From NCBI GenBank assembly GCA_905250885.1, contig CAJNOQ010003179.1, forward strand, positions 1-21,134: 21,134 bases of DNA. The letters run 5' to 3'. Position numbers and translations under genes: made by a program. Source of the stretch: Didymodactylos carnosus (Eukaryota; Rotifera; Eurotatoria; Philodinida; Philodinidae). Shown one piece after another: positions 1 to 10,351 of this stretch. Each line of letters starts with the position of its first letter. The first letter of the stretch is position 1. Below the pieces are notes generated by a model. The model was not told where the DNA came from and ran no database searches. It saw nothing but the letters and a program-made list of their open reading frames with translations.

Positions 1-1068
1 ACAACAGTGCATGGTAGCACATTCCAGTCGTCAGAGGTACGGGGAAAAAATGACCCCGAAGCAGACTTTAGGGAATAGTAAGGTTTTTGAATTTGTTTAT
101 CATGCGTTATTCTAGACGACCGTCGGTTTGTTGGCGGAGTAATTAGGCTTCTAATTCGAACAAAAACGGTTCGAAATATACATCTCTTCGTACAATTCAA
201 ATTCATATCTCTCTTTCAACATTAATGATTATAATAAGCTGTCTTTTTGATTACGGAGTTCACTTTTAGGAGACAACTAGCATATCAAAATTTTAATCTA
301 TATTAGAGTCATTTAGACACTGTTGTATATGTTTCTATTCAAGTTTCTGTATCATATTTTGATGTCTTTCACCGTCACACATCTTTTTAATCTATATAAA
401 GTATTTTACTGTTAATTTATTATTTCCAATGAAAAATCAACAACAAAAAACTAAATTGACTGTTCTAGAGAAGAAGAAACTAAACTTTTATTTCATTTTG
501 GGTTTAGGAACAAATTAGAAAAAGAAATTAAATACACAAATACAAATGGACTTCACCGATACACACACAAATGAAAAGAATAAGAATATCGATACTCAGT
601 TGTTGATATTGTTGTTTTTCTTCTTTTGAACGTATATTTTCACGATGTAATTCATGTGGTTATAGATGGACAGAAAGAGAGAGAGAGTGAGAGAGAAAAG
701 AAGGTAGAAGTTTATGGTCTCTGCTCAAGGTAGAAACCATACACATCGATAATGGAAGGGGATATTCTTGACCGATACCAGTTCTGTACAATTATATAGC
801 AGTCGCTCGTAATTTTTGATACTTTAATAAATATGAGATACTTTTTAGTAATAATGAAACATATAAAAAGAAACGTTGTTTACAATATTTTTTTTTGGTG
901 CGTCTTCAAGCAAATTGATTATTTCTTTTTATTTTAATAATCGTGTACGCATCGCTTTAATATTTTCTAACTTTCTTTTCATATTATTTAATTCATATCG
1001 GTTTTTTAACTAAAATGAGACAAGAAACAAATGGTGTTGTCATGTTCATCTTTTAACAGAATGGAAAA
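1..1068. other. Non-coding, AT-rich left flank
   Basis: I see no supported coding exon here. The stretch is AT-rich with homopolymer runs and a short GA-rich tract near 672-698. The right end is probably 3' untranslated sequence of the minus-strand gene whose stop codon is at 1069-1071. Confidence 0.6.
928..933 (-). terminator. Candidate polyadenylation signal
   Basis: The minus strand reads AATAAA about 135 nt downstream of the stop codon of the 1069-1602 gene. The hexamer is canonical, but in AT-rich DNA such hexamers are common, so the assignment rests only on position. Confidence 0.35.
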
Positions 1069-1602
1069 TCATCTTACGGCATCGGCTTCCATTTGATAAA
1101 ATCGTGGTGCAACACCATCAGCATCAAGAAGCCATTCTCTCGACATATCACTTTTATCCCGTATGTCCCAAATTTTATCGGCACATTCATCATTCAAGCG
1201 TTGAAATTCTCTGTAATCAATGTATAAATAATGTTAAAAGTTGATCTCATCTAGATATATAAAAAAAGTCTTACTTTCCAGCAATTGCTTGATCTTCACA
1301 TCGCCAGAAACTTGGTTTATGACCAACAGTTTTACCTAATCGATTGTACGTTGAACCAACTTCATTTACATGATTTTTTTCTAACCATGCATACTAAAAC
1401 AAATTGAAATTATGAATTATAATATCATTTTACATTAATAACTTACTCTATTTTGATAATTATCCTTGAATTGCTGTCTATCTGATGCTCCACCAGATGT
1501 GTGATTATAACTATCGTATCCTGTTGAATTATGAAGACTGGGACCACTATTATTATGATGTAAAGAGGATGAACGATGATAATCTAATGATGATGAACGC
1601 AT
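1069..1602 (-). CDS. Unrecognised three-exon gene, 138-aa protein
   Basis: I do not recognise this protein. Minus-strand exons are 1447-1602 (from ATG, 52 codons), 1275-1393 and 1069-1210 (stop TGA). The introns are 53 and 64 nt with donors GTAAGT and GTAAGA and acceptors TTTTAG and TTACAG. The junctions are phase 0 and phase 2 and keep one frame across all three exons, which is good evidence for a real gene. The first exon is a low-complexity Ser/His/Asn/Tyr-rich N-terminus. Residues about 53-138 look like a compact charged, aromatic-rich domain: YAWLEKNHVNEVGSTYNRLG at the start of exon 2, and a Trp-containing helical stretch (IWDIRDKSDMSREWLLDADG) in exon 3. There is no signal peptide or membrane segment. 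A possible acceptor (TTAACAG) lies about 20 nt upstream of the ATG, so the mRNA may be trans-spliced or have a leader exon. Function is unknown. Confidence 0.72.
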
Positions 1603-4600
1603 TGTTTTATTATAGTTGACTGACTGCTGTTAATCTAGAGTACATAAAAGAAGAATAGATTACATGTCGTCGAAGAAATTATAGATATCTATTGAACTAT
1701 GAAATGGACCATGTCATGTATCAATTTACTATTTCGGCATAACTGACATATACATTTAATACATATGTAGAAAGAAAGAAAGAAAATAATGTAGAATAAT
1801 TAAACAACTCTGACATTTTTAATTCGATATGGATGTTGCTCAATGTACTCAACTACTAGATACTCAACAGAATATAAGACATCACCATTGATGAAGATTA
1901 TGGATCAAAGTTCTACTATTCACTTGTCTGTGATATCTTATTAATGTAGTTTGCTTTTTTTCTTTATCCTATTAAACTGAAATCTTATTATCAAATATCT
2001 CATGCTATTGTTTCCTTGCTAAATCACAGAAAAAATGTTAAAAAAAACTTTCAAGAACTAAAGAAATCTTGAAAATAAAAATAATCACATGAATCAATCC
2101 AAAAGAAAAAAAATATTATATCATTTATATAGAGTGTCAATGTACAACTTGTAATTATAAGAGAAAAAAAATGTAGTCACAAAAATATACGTTAAGTTTA
2201 CAAGTGAAAAAATTTGTGTGAAGTAAATATGTCATATTATAGATTTCGTCAAATAAAAGTACAATTTATTTTAATAAAATACTTATTAAATCGTCAACAA
2301 AACAGATATTTTTTACTTGATTATATCTTATATTATACTGGACTTGATTCAAAACTTTTAACTTAAAATGGATTTTTCTGAATAATGATGATATGGTTAC
2401 AATGGTCTACTAAAATATTTCTTCTATTTTTGCAGAAATCCTTTAGATTGGAAAAAGCATCACAAAATCTTTCCTATCTGTATAATAATTATTCATTGAA
2501 AAACGTGTATTATGAATGAATGAATAAATAAATGTATGAAGTTTATTTTTCTAAAAGAACACATGGGAATTACAAGAAAGCTAGAGATTGTTTGAATGTA
2601 ACACTAGATAAAATAAAATGGTACGATAACGGTTCAAACTATACAAATGACATACTCTCAAAGATTTCTAAACTGTAACATAGTCGTACTAGCGAACTTA
2701 CTTTGTACCTTTGTGTGGTTCGAGTATTAAATAATCTTCTTTTCTTTTTGTTTCTTATTATTTTTCTAATAGGCGTTAAGCAGCATTTTTCATGTAAAGC
2801 AAGCCTGTTATTGTTGTTGTTGTTGTTGTCCCTTAGAAATACACACACTCTAAGAGAAGAAAAAAAGAAGGTCTTAATAATAAGTGTATATTACTGATGA
2901 AAATAGTAGACGCCAGCTCGATTATTCCAAAAGATCAACATCATCACTACCAAAAGAAGAAAGAAAGAAGAAAAATTGCCTGTATATCTCGGAAAAAAAG
3001 ATAAAAAAATTGTGTGTGTGTGTTTTTTTTTATATAAACGCATCCATAATAAAAGTTGTACATAGGCTGAAAAAGTCTTCTGATAATTGTTCTGTTATGT
3101 ATGCCTGATTGAGTATTACAAGTCGTTCTCATGATTAATAGAGTAGTCGTCGTCTTTTTAGAGCATGTAGTTAGAATCAACAACAAAACAATCTTTTTAA
3201 TGAGAAAAATAACAATGTGTCAAGGAAAAAGGAGAAATATAAATATATTGAACTATATGTAATAGAATGTATGGGAAAAGTATTTGGTATTGGTCACATG
3301 CAAAATATTTATCGTATGTAAAATTCATTGATTAGATGGTAATATTCAACTTTTCAGTATTTTCTAAGCGCAAAGCCGACTAAATTTCTATGTGTATAGA
3401 AAAACTATTTTAAATCATAGATTATGACGAGAAAAAAAATTTGAAACGATCAAAATGAATATCACATGTTTTTATCTAGTCTCTCATCTCACTCTCACTA
3501 TTCGTTCTCTAATAGAAAATGTTTCTGTTATAATTGCCAAGAATTTTGAGGTGAATACAAAGTTTTCTGCAAAAAAAGACAAATAACAATTATATCCATA
3601 AATTAGACAAAATTACGTTCTGAAAAATGTTTTTAGATATAAATGGTAAGTTTTAGAGAAAATTTTCATATTTTTCACTTTCTCTTATCTCATAAAAAAC
3701 ATATTTTAAACAATATATATATTTTTTTAACAAATTCAAAAAAAATTGTTCGATCGCTCATTGTTTAAAAACATGTTTTTTTATTATCAAAATAGATGTA
3801 TGTTTATTTAATAATCAGTTATATTTTTCCTTCTAAAGTAAATATATCGTCAGAAAAAAATATATATGCGATGTAGTTAATTTCTTATTCTTTACATATC
3901 AATGATATATGATCTATCACTGTACAATTTATGTACGATACTATCAAGGACTTTTCAGTATAGAAGAAGAAAAAAAACTGATATCTTTTTTTTTTATAGA
4001 GATTCTATTAAGTAGGAGTAAATATCTCTACGCTTGTTCGGATAACTAACTGTTTTTATGAAGAAAGAAAAAAAGATGTTTTTTTTTTTTATTTTTATTT
4101 TTATCTCTTCTCTTTGCATAAGAAGCGAAAATTCTTTTTAAAAAAAAGAAAAGAAGGCGAGACATATACGGTACAGATAGAGAAGAAGAAAAAAATGAAT
4201 GAGTTCTCTAGATGGATGATAATCATAACGATTCGAGTTACTGGAAGACAATGGGGTTTTTTTCTTCCTACATCTTATCCATGAAAAGTCAAACCATTTC
4301 TTTTTGTGGTCTAAATTGTACAATGTTTTATTAGTTATCGGTTTTGTTTTTTGGTGATAAAAGCTGAAAAACCACTGAATATTTAAAAATAATATTTTTT
4401 TGTTAATTGCTTTTTGACGAAAGTATGCCATTTTCTGTTATAAATAGATATAAAATATGACAACAGTAAATAGAATTCATGACATTGGGTCATGTCATAC
4501 TTCTCTATAACCCACCATAGAATATTTTATCAAATGTATAGTTGAATATCAATAGTTCAGTCTTTTGAAGTACAATTATTCAATTATCTAACTACTTACC

Positions 4601-4782
4601 TACTTCAAATTGTCTTTTATCTATTGATAAGAGATCTCAATTGATTTCGTATATATATTTATAGCTGATTCTTGAGAGTGGATCTGAGAACTATTATGTT
4701 TGACAATATTTGATGATAATCAATTCTTGAGAAGGATATCAGAAATATAGTCGTATAAATAGCATAGTGATACACTCAACTA
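1603..4782. other. Long AT-rich intergenic region
   Basis: No gene could be supported over about 3.2 kb. It contains poly-A/T runs, a GT run near 3012-3023, a TTG microsatellite at 2811-2829 and a low-complexity stretch around 3960-4200 rich in GAA/TTC. Short open frames here encode Lys/Phe/Leu homopolymeric strings typical of AT-rich non-coding DNA. One possible terminal exon on the plus strand (2436-2519) is discussed as a finding. Confidence 0.55.
2811..2829. repeat. (TTG)n microsatellite
   Basis: There are six uninterrupted TTG units on the plus strand, in non-coding DNA. It creates an artificial poly-Leu/poly-Asn open frame. Confidence 0.85.
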
Positions 4783-4788
4783 TTTATT
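4783..4788 (-). terminator. Candidate polyadenylation signal of MZT1
   Basis: The minus strand reads AATAAA about 80 nt downstream of the MZT1 stop codon, a suitable distance for a short 3' UTR. Support is positional only. Confidence 0.45.
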
Positions 4789-4866
4789 TTGTTAATACAG
4801 TTATGAAAAAAATATTTACAAGAGTGATGAAATCATAAAAAAGTGTACATATATATCATAATATCA

Positions 4867-5076
4867 TCAAAGTTTTGTTCGTGTTTCATTTCTTAATACT
4901 TGAATTATTTGTGCTAATGCATCTGGATGTACACCACTTTCCAATAGTCTGATACAACATGTTAAAGTTTTTTTATCTAATCCAGTATTTAATAATTGTG
5001 ATAAATCATTTAAACATTCTAATGCTTCACGTGCCTCATTTGTTTCGGATGATGAATCAGATTTCATTAACGGCAT
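4867..5076 (-). CDS. MZT1: MOZART1, gamma-tubulin ring complex subunit
   Basis: This is a single-exon 69-aa protein. From known family biology, MZT1 binds the N-termini of gamma-tubulin complex proteins and is needed to recruit and activate the ring complex at centrosomes and spindle poles. The sequence evidence is a whole-length match in arrangement to the family: a helix with ALECLNDLSQLLNTGLD (residues about 18-34), then TLTCCIRLLESGVHPDALAQ (about 38-57) and a C-terminal helix QIIQVLRNE. The LNTGLD turn and the G-x-x-P-x-A-L turn are the family's most conserved points. Human MZT1 is 82 aa; the shorter length here comes from a shorter N-terminus and C-terminal tail. The ATG at 5074-5076 directly follows a TATTTTAG acceptor-like site, which supports this start. 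The frame has no stop or frameshift. Confidence in the family is high. Confidence 0.95.
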   Translation of the reverse strand: MPLMKSDSSSETNEAREALECLNDLSQLLNTGLDKKTLTCCIRLLESGVHPDALAQIIQVLRNETRTKL

Positions 5077-5102
5077 CTAAAATACGATAGAAATGAGATG
5101 AG
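5077..5102 (-). other. Splice-acceptor-like site abutting the MZT1 start
   Basis: On the minus strand a pyrimidine-rich tract ends in TATTTTAG immediately before the ATG of MZT1, leaving no 5' UTR in this exon. It could be a cis-intron acceptor for an upstream non-coding exon or a spliced-leader trans-splice site. No matching donor exon was identified. Confidence 0.5.
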
Positions 5103-6603
5103 AGAGAGAGAGAGCAAAAATTATGCATCTAAAAAATCAGATCATTTAAGTGTATACTCCTAATAGACAACATATCATTATTGTTTATAATACAACAACA
5201 ACAGAAAACAAAAATAACAACATTTACAGCATTTCATTTTACATGTATAGTTCATGTTCATGAAACTGTTTCGCTTTTAAACGGTTTTTGTTTCGTATCT
5301 AGGTGATAGTTGAAAATGAAGGTCTTTTATCACATAAGATCTTTAATTAGGCAAGTAAATTTGATTGAATAATGGAATCCAGTGATGATGTCAAACGAAA
5401 AAAAGTAAATTGAGTGATAGTTGTCAGTAGTTATTGATATTCAATCGTCGCTATTTTAATAATGTGACACATTGATTCGAATCTAAACTCTGTGGGGTTT
5501 TAATAATAAATCGTTTAAGTCGTTAGTTTGACATAACTATACACTAGAAAAAAAATGTGCTAATTTGGGGGTGGGGGGGAAATGAACGTTCAAACTTGTA
5601 TATTTTCATCTCGATATAAATAATCACGAAAGAACAGAAAACATGTCCAAACACATTATGTTTCTAGTTTTCCACTAATCAGCGTGTTCAAATGCGTTAA
5701 CAATTTTCATCGTTCTTTCAAAGTGCAATTTTCATCTTAACTATGAGAAACACGTCTAGAAAATGTTTCAAGACATTTGTTACATTCTAAAACTTTATTT
5801 TCTTCAAATGCGTCGGAATATGTTTTTCTCTCTCAGTAAAATAAAATAAAGTTTAGATCCCTTCTCAGGATCATTCTGATTCGAAAAATGCGTTCGAATG
5901 ATTTTTTTTTCTGTATAATATATTGTGATTGATATAATATTCATCTGTTATACTCTTTTGCTAACCATTTTTTGATCTACGACATCGCAGTTGTTTCAAT
6001 AATTATTATCGAACATTTATGTGTAATACATGTTATTTGGACAATGCGATCTATTCTATTACGTGTAAGTTCTTTATTTATCTAGGTTCATCGTTGACAT
6101 CACTGGATAAGATCTAGTCTTGTGTCTTGCGTTATACAGATGTTTGATGGAAGATTTTGATTATTGAGAAATAAATACAAATAGAGTATAGTATTATTAC
6201 AAACTTTTATATTATACATCGTATAGTAAAAGCATAGAAATTCTTCTACATTCTTTTAGTCATTTAGCTACTGTGTTTACGAATTTCGCTATTTCCATGT
6301 CAGTAGATCACGGCTCTTTTTGACTCTCTTAATAGGGTAGCTTATCAATAATAATAAAAAAAAAGATGTTAAGTGATACTTTTGTTTATTTATTATTCAC
6401 AAAAATAAATAAAAATAAAATTTTATCTTTTTTCACACATATAATGAGAAAATAACAAGTATAAACTAAAAACACCTCTAAAGATCAGATCGTTGAATTG
6501 GAAAGAAATGTTAGTAAAAAATAATAATAATAATTGCACAACATAAAATAGATAGAAGTCTGACTAACTACAAAACAAGATCATCAGAACTTAAACAAAA
6601 ATA
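5103..6603. other. Intergenic region between MZT1 and CCDC186
   Basis: About 1.5 kb without a supportable gene. It starts with a GA microsatellite (5100-5114) and includes a G-rich run near 5567-5580 that stands out in AT-rich DNA. The MZT1 promoter is expected here, but I recognise no specific core element. Confidence 0.5.
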
Positions 6604-6609
6604 TTTATT
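6604..6609 (-). terminator. Candidate polyadenylation signal of CCDC186
   Basis: The minus strand reads AATAAA about 320 nt downstream of the CCDC186 stop codon. It is the nearest canonical hexamer I saw, but support is weak. Confidence 0.3.
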
Positions 6610-6926
6610 TTGATATTTTTAACTAAAAAGTTTAGATTAAATTGAAAACATCTTCACATATACCTTATTGGTTGAACGTTCTAGAAATTGAGAAAGAAAT
6701 TCAAGATTTTCAAGCTACATTTAGTACGTTCTAACAGAGTAAATTTTATCGAATTTGTTTTGGAAAACCAGGATTTAGTAAAAATTTGGAAGAAAAAAAT
6801 TCAGAAGAATTTAACGAGATTTTGATTTGCATGTTTTCAGATCTTCTTAAAAAAAAAAAGAGAATAAGTGCGTCAGTCTAACAAGTGTCACATTAAAAAA
6901 ATATATGCTTTAAACAGAGATAAATG

Positions 6927-9693
6927 TCATGATTTGTTCAATTGTTCAATTTCTTTAGTTAACGTATCTATATTTTCTTTCAATGTAATATTTTTTAATA
7001 GTGTCTCTTCTAAAGCTGCTTGCAATCTATTTATGATATCATCACTTGTTTCTACTGTCATTTCGGATTGTTTCGACGTTTTATGTCCACTCCCATTTAA
7101 CAAATGAAATGGATTTGTTGCATGTGTATACAATGTGGCCATTAATGAATTTGAAGTATTTTTTTTCGATATTAATTCTTGTTTCATATTATCGGCAGTA
7201 TTTAATGAATACATAGATATATCTTCATTTATTGCATAAGCTTGAATAATTTTTCGTTTATTTTGTAAATCTTGAGTTAAAACAAAAATATGATCATTTA
7301 AAAATTCAATTTTTTCATTACGTCGAACTAATAATTTTTGTTGTTTGAGAAGTTTATCAATGAGTTTTTGACGATCAATATCAAAAACATTCACCACAAT
7401 TTCTTCAGAATCATTATTTTGTTGTTCGTTTGTTATTTGATCTTGAATAGTTGTTGTATTGATGGATGATGATTGATCATTTAATGAACAAGAAGAACTG
7501 GTACGAGAACCAAGCGATGAACCACCATCATCATTTTCTTTTCGAACGAGCAAATTTTGTCTTGAACTAGAAAGAATATAGAGAGCATTTTTTTCACTGC
7601 TATTTTTACTCATAAGTAAGATATTGAATCTACAGTTTGAAATTGAAGACCTCCTACTTGATAACTGTTGGTGATTGACTAAAATCATTTGATTTTTTCT
7701 GTAATTGTTGTATTTGTTTAATTAAATCTTTGTTATTTATTTGATGCTTTTTTCTTAAACTTTGATTTTCTATTTTTTCATCTTCATATTGTTTGATACA
7801 TATGTCATATTTATGCAATAATTCCACATATTTTAACTTTGAATTATCATAATCTTGTTTTACAGTTCGTAATTCATTTTCTAATTCATTCTTTTTCATC
7901 TGCTGTTCTTTATATAACTGATTGATGTGTTTATACTGTTTTTCAATTGATTGATATTTGGAATTCAATTGTTCATAATCACTTTGAATGACCGAATTTA
8001 ATTCGGTTAATTTCTGGGTAAATTCTAACAATTCACTTTTTTTATTTCGATATTGTTCATAATCATCTTTCAATTCTAAATAAGACACACACAAAAAAAA
8101 ACGTTAAATAGAAATCATTTAATAACATAAGAATCGAACGCATATGAATGATGATTAATTACAGATGAATGAATAAAATGTTACTTACTAAAAAGATGAG
8201 ATTTTTCGATTACACTATTTAAAGCTCTTTTTCATAGAGTTCTATGCGTTTAGATTGTTTTCAAACCTTCATTCCATCCAAATTCATATTATTTTCATAT
8301 TTGTATTATATATATATATATATGCTGATACTGGTACAGATACGGGTCTGAAACAACTTTTCATCATTCTACTTTACATAGATGCTTACCTATGTAATCT
8401 TCTTCAATCATTTTTAATCTAGTTAATTCTACACAATCTTGTTCATGTAATTTGAGTAAATTATCATAAAGTTTTTGATTTGACTCTTTTTCTTTTCTCG
8501 TATTTAAAATATCTGTTTCCCGTACATTTTCTAGCGATAATTTATCATCTTCTAAAAGTTTTATTTTTGATTGTAACAATAAATTTTCTTCAATTAAATT
8601 TGTTATTTTTACTTTTAATTGATTTTGATCACTTGTTAACTGATCACATTGTTCACTTTTTTCATCTAATTTTAATTCTAAAATTTGATATGGATCTAAT
8701 TGTTGTTTTTTTGTATCATCTATTATATCATTATCTGATAACTGCAGTTCATTGGACGATAATGATGTTAAGCTTTGAATAACCGTTTGTTGTTGTGCTA
8801 AAATAAAAGCTCAAAAAATGTACTAATATAGTCCCATGCCATGATAAAACTTACATTCCGATGGTTCTTTATATTGTTTTCGTAATTGTTCATTAGTTTC
8901 TTTTTCTTCATTTAGTTCTCGTTTGATTTGTTCATTTAAATCTTTTTGTTCTCTTAATTTTTGTGTTTCTTGTTTTAAATGAGCCAATGTTAATTTTAAT
9001 GTTTGATCGACAGATTGTGATGTTTCTTTTAATTTATCTAGTTCTTTTTTCAATTGTGAAATTTCGGATAGTTTTAAATCGTAGGCTTGTTGAATACGTA
9101 CATTTAACGATTTAGATTCTTGTAATTTTTGTTGTAATACATCTTTGTCACGTTGTAATTCAGTTTGTTTTTGAGTAAGTTGTTCACAACGTTTCTCTAA
9201 ATCAAGTGTACGTTTTTCCGATTGTGCATATCTGACAACTTGTACTTGTTTTTCTTTATGATAGTCATCTTTGAGTTTTGAGACGAATTGTTGATACGTT
9301 TGATCTTGTAGAATAAGTTTGGAATTTAGTTGATCAATTTCATTGGTTTGAGACAAAATAGAAGAGTTTAAACGATCAATTTCAGTTTGATATTTATGTA
9401 GTTGATTTGAAAGAGAATTATTATTGTCTAACATGAAAAGAAAAAAAGACAATAGATCATGATCAGAAGATAGAATCATATTATATTATGTCAATAAATC
9501 AAGATTATCATTTAGAATTACCTGACGATGTTTCTGGAATAATAATTGATTCTTCGATAGTATCTGAAGATACTTTAATATTGTTACCATTAATGGTATC
9601 TCCTAAATATTGTTCATTGTTTTCTACAATTGCTTCATCATTTGTATGTTCTTCTAACGGACTACATTCTCCGTTTATTTGTTCTGTTGTCAT
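6927..9693 (-). CDS. CCDC186: CCDC186 homologue, coiled-coil Golgi/vesicle protein
   Basis: Minus-strand exons are 9522-9693, 8855-9427, 8390-8797, 7658-8075 and 6927-7599. They join in phases 1, 1, 1 and 2 to give 747 aa (human about 900). The introns are 94, 57, 314 and 58 nt. The N-terminus (about 1-57) is acidic and unstructured. Residues about 58-523 are almost continuous heptad coiled coil rich in Gln, Lys, Glu and Leu. A Ser/Asn-rich linker follows. The C-terminus holds the signature I used to name it: RRNEKIEFLNDHI, then MATLYTH (about residue 677), then RLQAALEETLLKNITLKENI near the end, resembling the vertebrate CCDC186 tail. Known role: the worm orthologue CCCP-1 and the mammalian protein bind RAB2 and the EARP complex and sort cargo into dense-core vesicles at the trans-Golgi. 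The last intron uses a weak donor (GTAGGA), and a 28-nt alternative is possible. The ATG is the first in exon 1; an upstream exon cannot be excluded. Confidence 0.88.
8307..8323. repeat. (TA)n microsatellite in the CCDC186 third intron
   Basis: An alternating TA run of about eight units lies inside the 314-nt intron (8076-8389), the longest intron of this gene. Probably a length-variable simple repeat. Confidence 0.8.
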
Positions 9694-10351
9694 TTTTTAC
9701 CTCTCAAATTTGAAATAAGAATAGAAGAAACTATAATACAAATACATTTCTACAGATATTTCGTCTAAAATGATAAGTTTAGATATGATTTCTATCTAAG
9801 CAATATGAAAAATACAAAAAATATTTACTGTCACTTTTTATTTGTTTTTTTTAAATAAGCAGATATTTTATATCTATGATAATATCGATACGAAAAATAT
9901 TTTACTATGTCACATGAAAATCAAGGACACCAACATAGAATTTGAAGTTTAACTCGGCTCAGAAAAGTATAACTTAAACATCGATAGATTTGATAGATAT
10001 CAAAACATTTTATATATCAATCTAAATAAAACAGACTGCTTTTATTTATTTCATTGTTATAATTTAGAAAAAATAATCTTTTTTAAAAAGACAAAAACAA
10101 GAAGATCATATATTGATCGATACAACGATAAGAAATGAACAGAAGTAGACTATAGATATGATACATGAACAATAGATTTTGTCAGCTTGTATGCTCGTAA
10201 TATGTACAGCTAAATACAGTAATAATTATAAAAATATTTTCTTTTAAATATCCCACAAAGCGACTTTTACAATAAAAAACTAGAGAAAGAAACAAAAATA
10301 AATTTGGAATGCAATTGACAAAGAGAAAATAAGAACAAAATATACTCGATT
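9694..10351. other. Spacer between TBC1D20 and CCDC186
   Basis: About 660 bp of AT-rich DNA between the TBC1D20 stop and the CCDC186 start, both on the minus strand. It must hold the TBC1D20 3' UTR and any CCDC186 promoter. Minus-strand AATAAA hexamers at 10041-10050 are candidate polyadenylation signals about 300 nt past the stop. No coding exon was seen. Confidence 0.55.

Noticed and set aside
4138..4431. 97-codon minus-strand open frame
   Set aside because: Low-complexity Lys/Phe/Ser composition from GAA and poly-A runs, with no splice signals or recognised motif.
7654..8094. Reading 7654-8094 and 6927-7688 as two separate genes
   Set aside because: A phase-2 intron joins them in frame, the coiled coil continues, and the C-terminal part is the expected tail of CCDC186.
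8480..8782. 100-codon plus-strand open frame, Leu/Phe-rich
   Set aside because: It is the antisense shadow of the CCDC186 third exon; poly-Leu arises from complementing Gln/Lys/Asn-rich coiled-coil codons.
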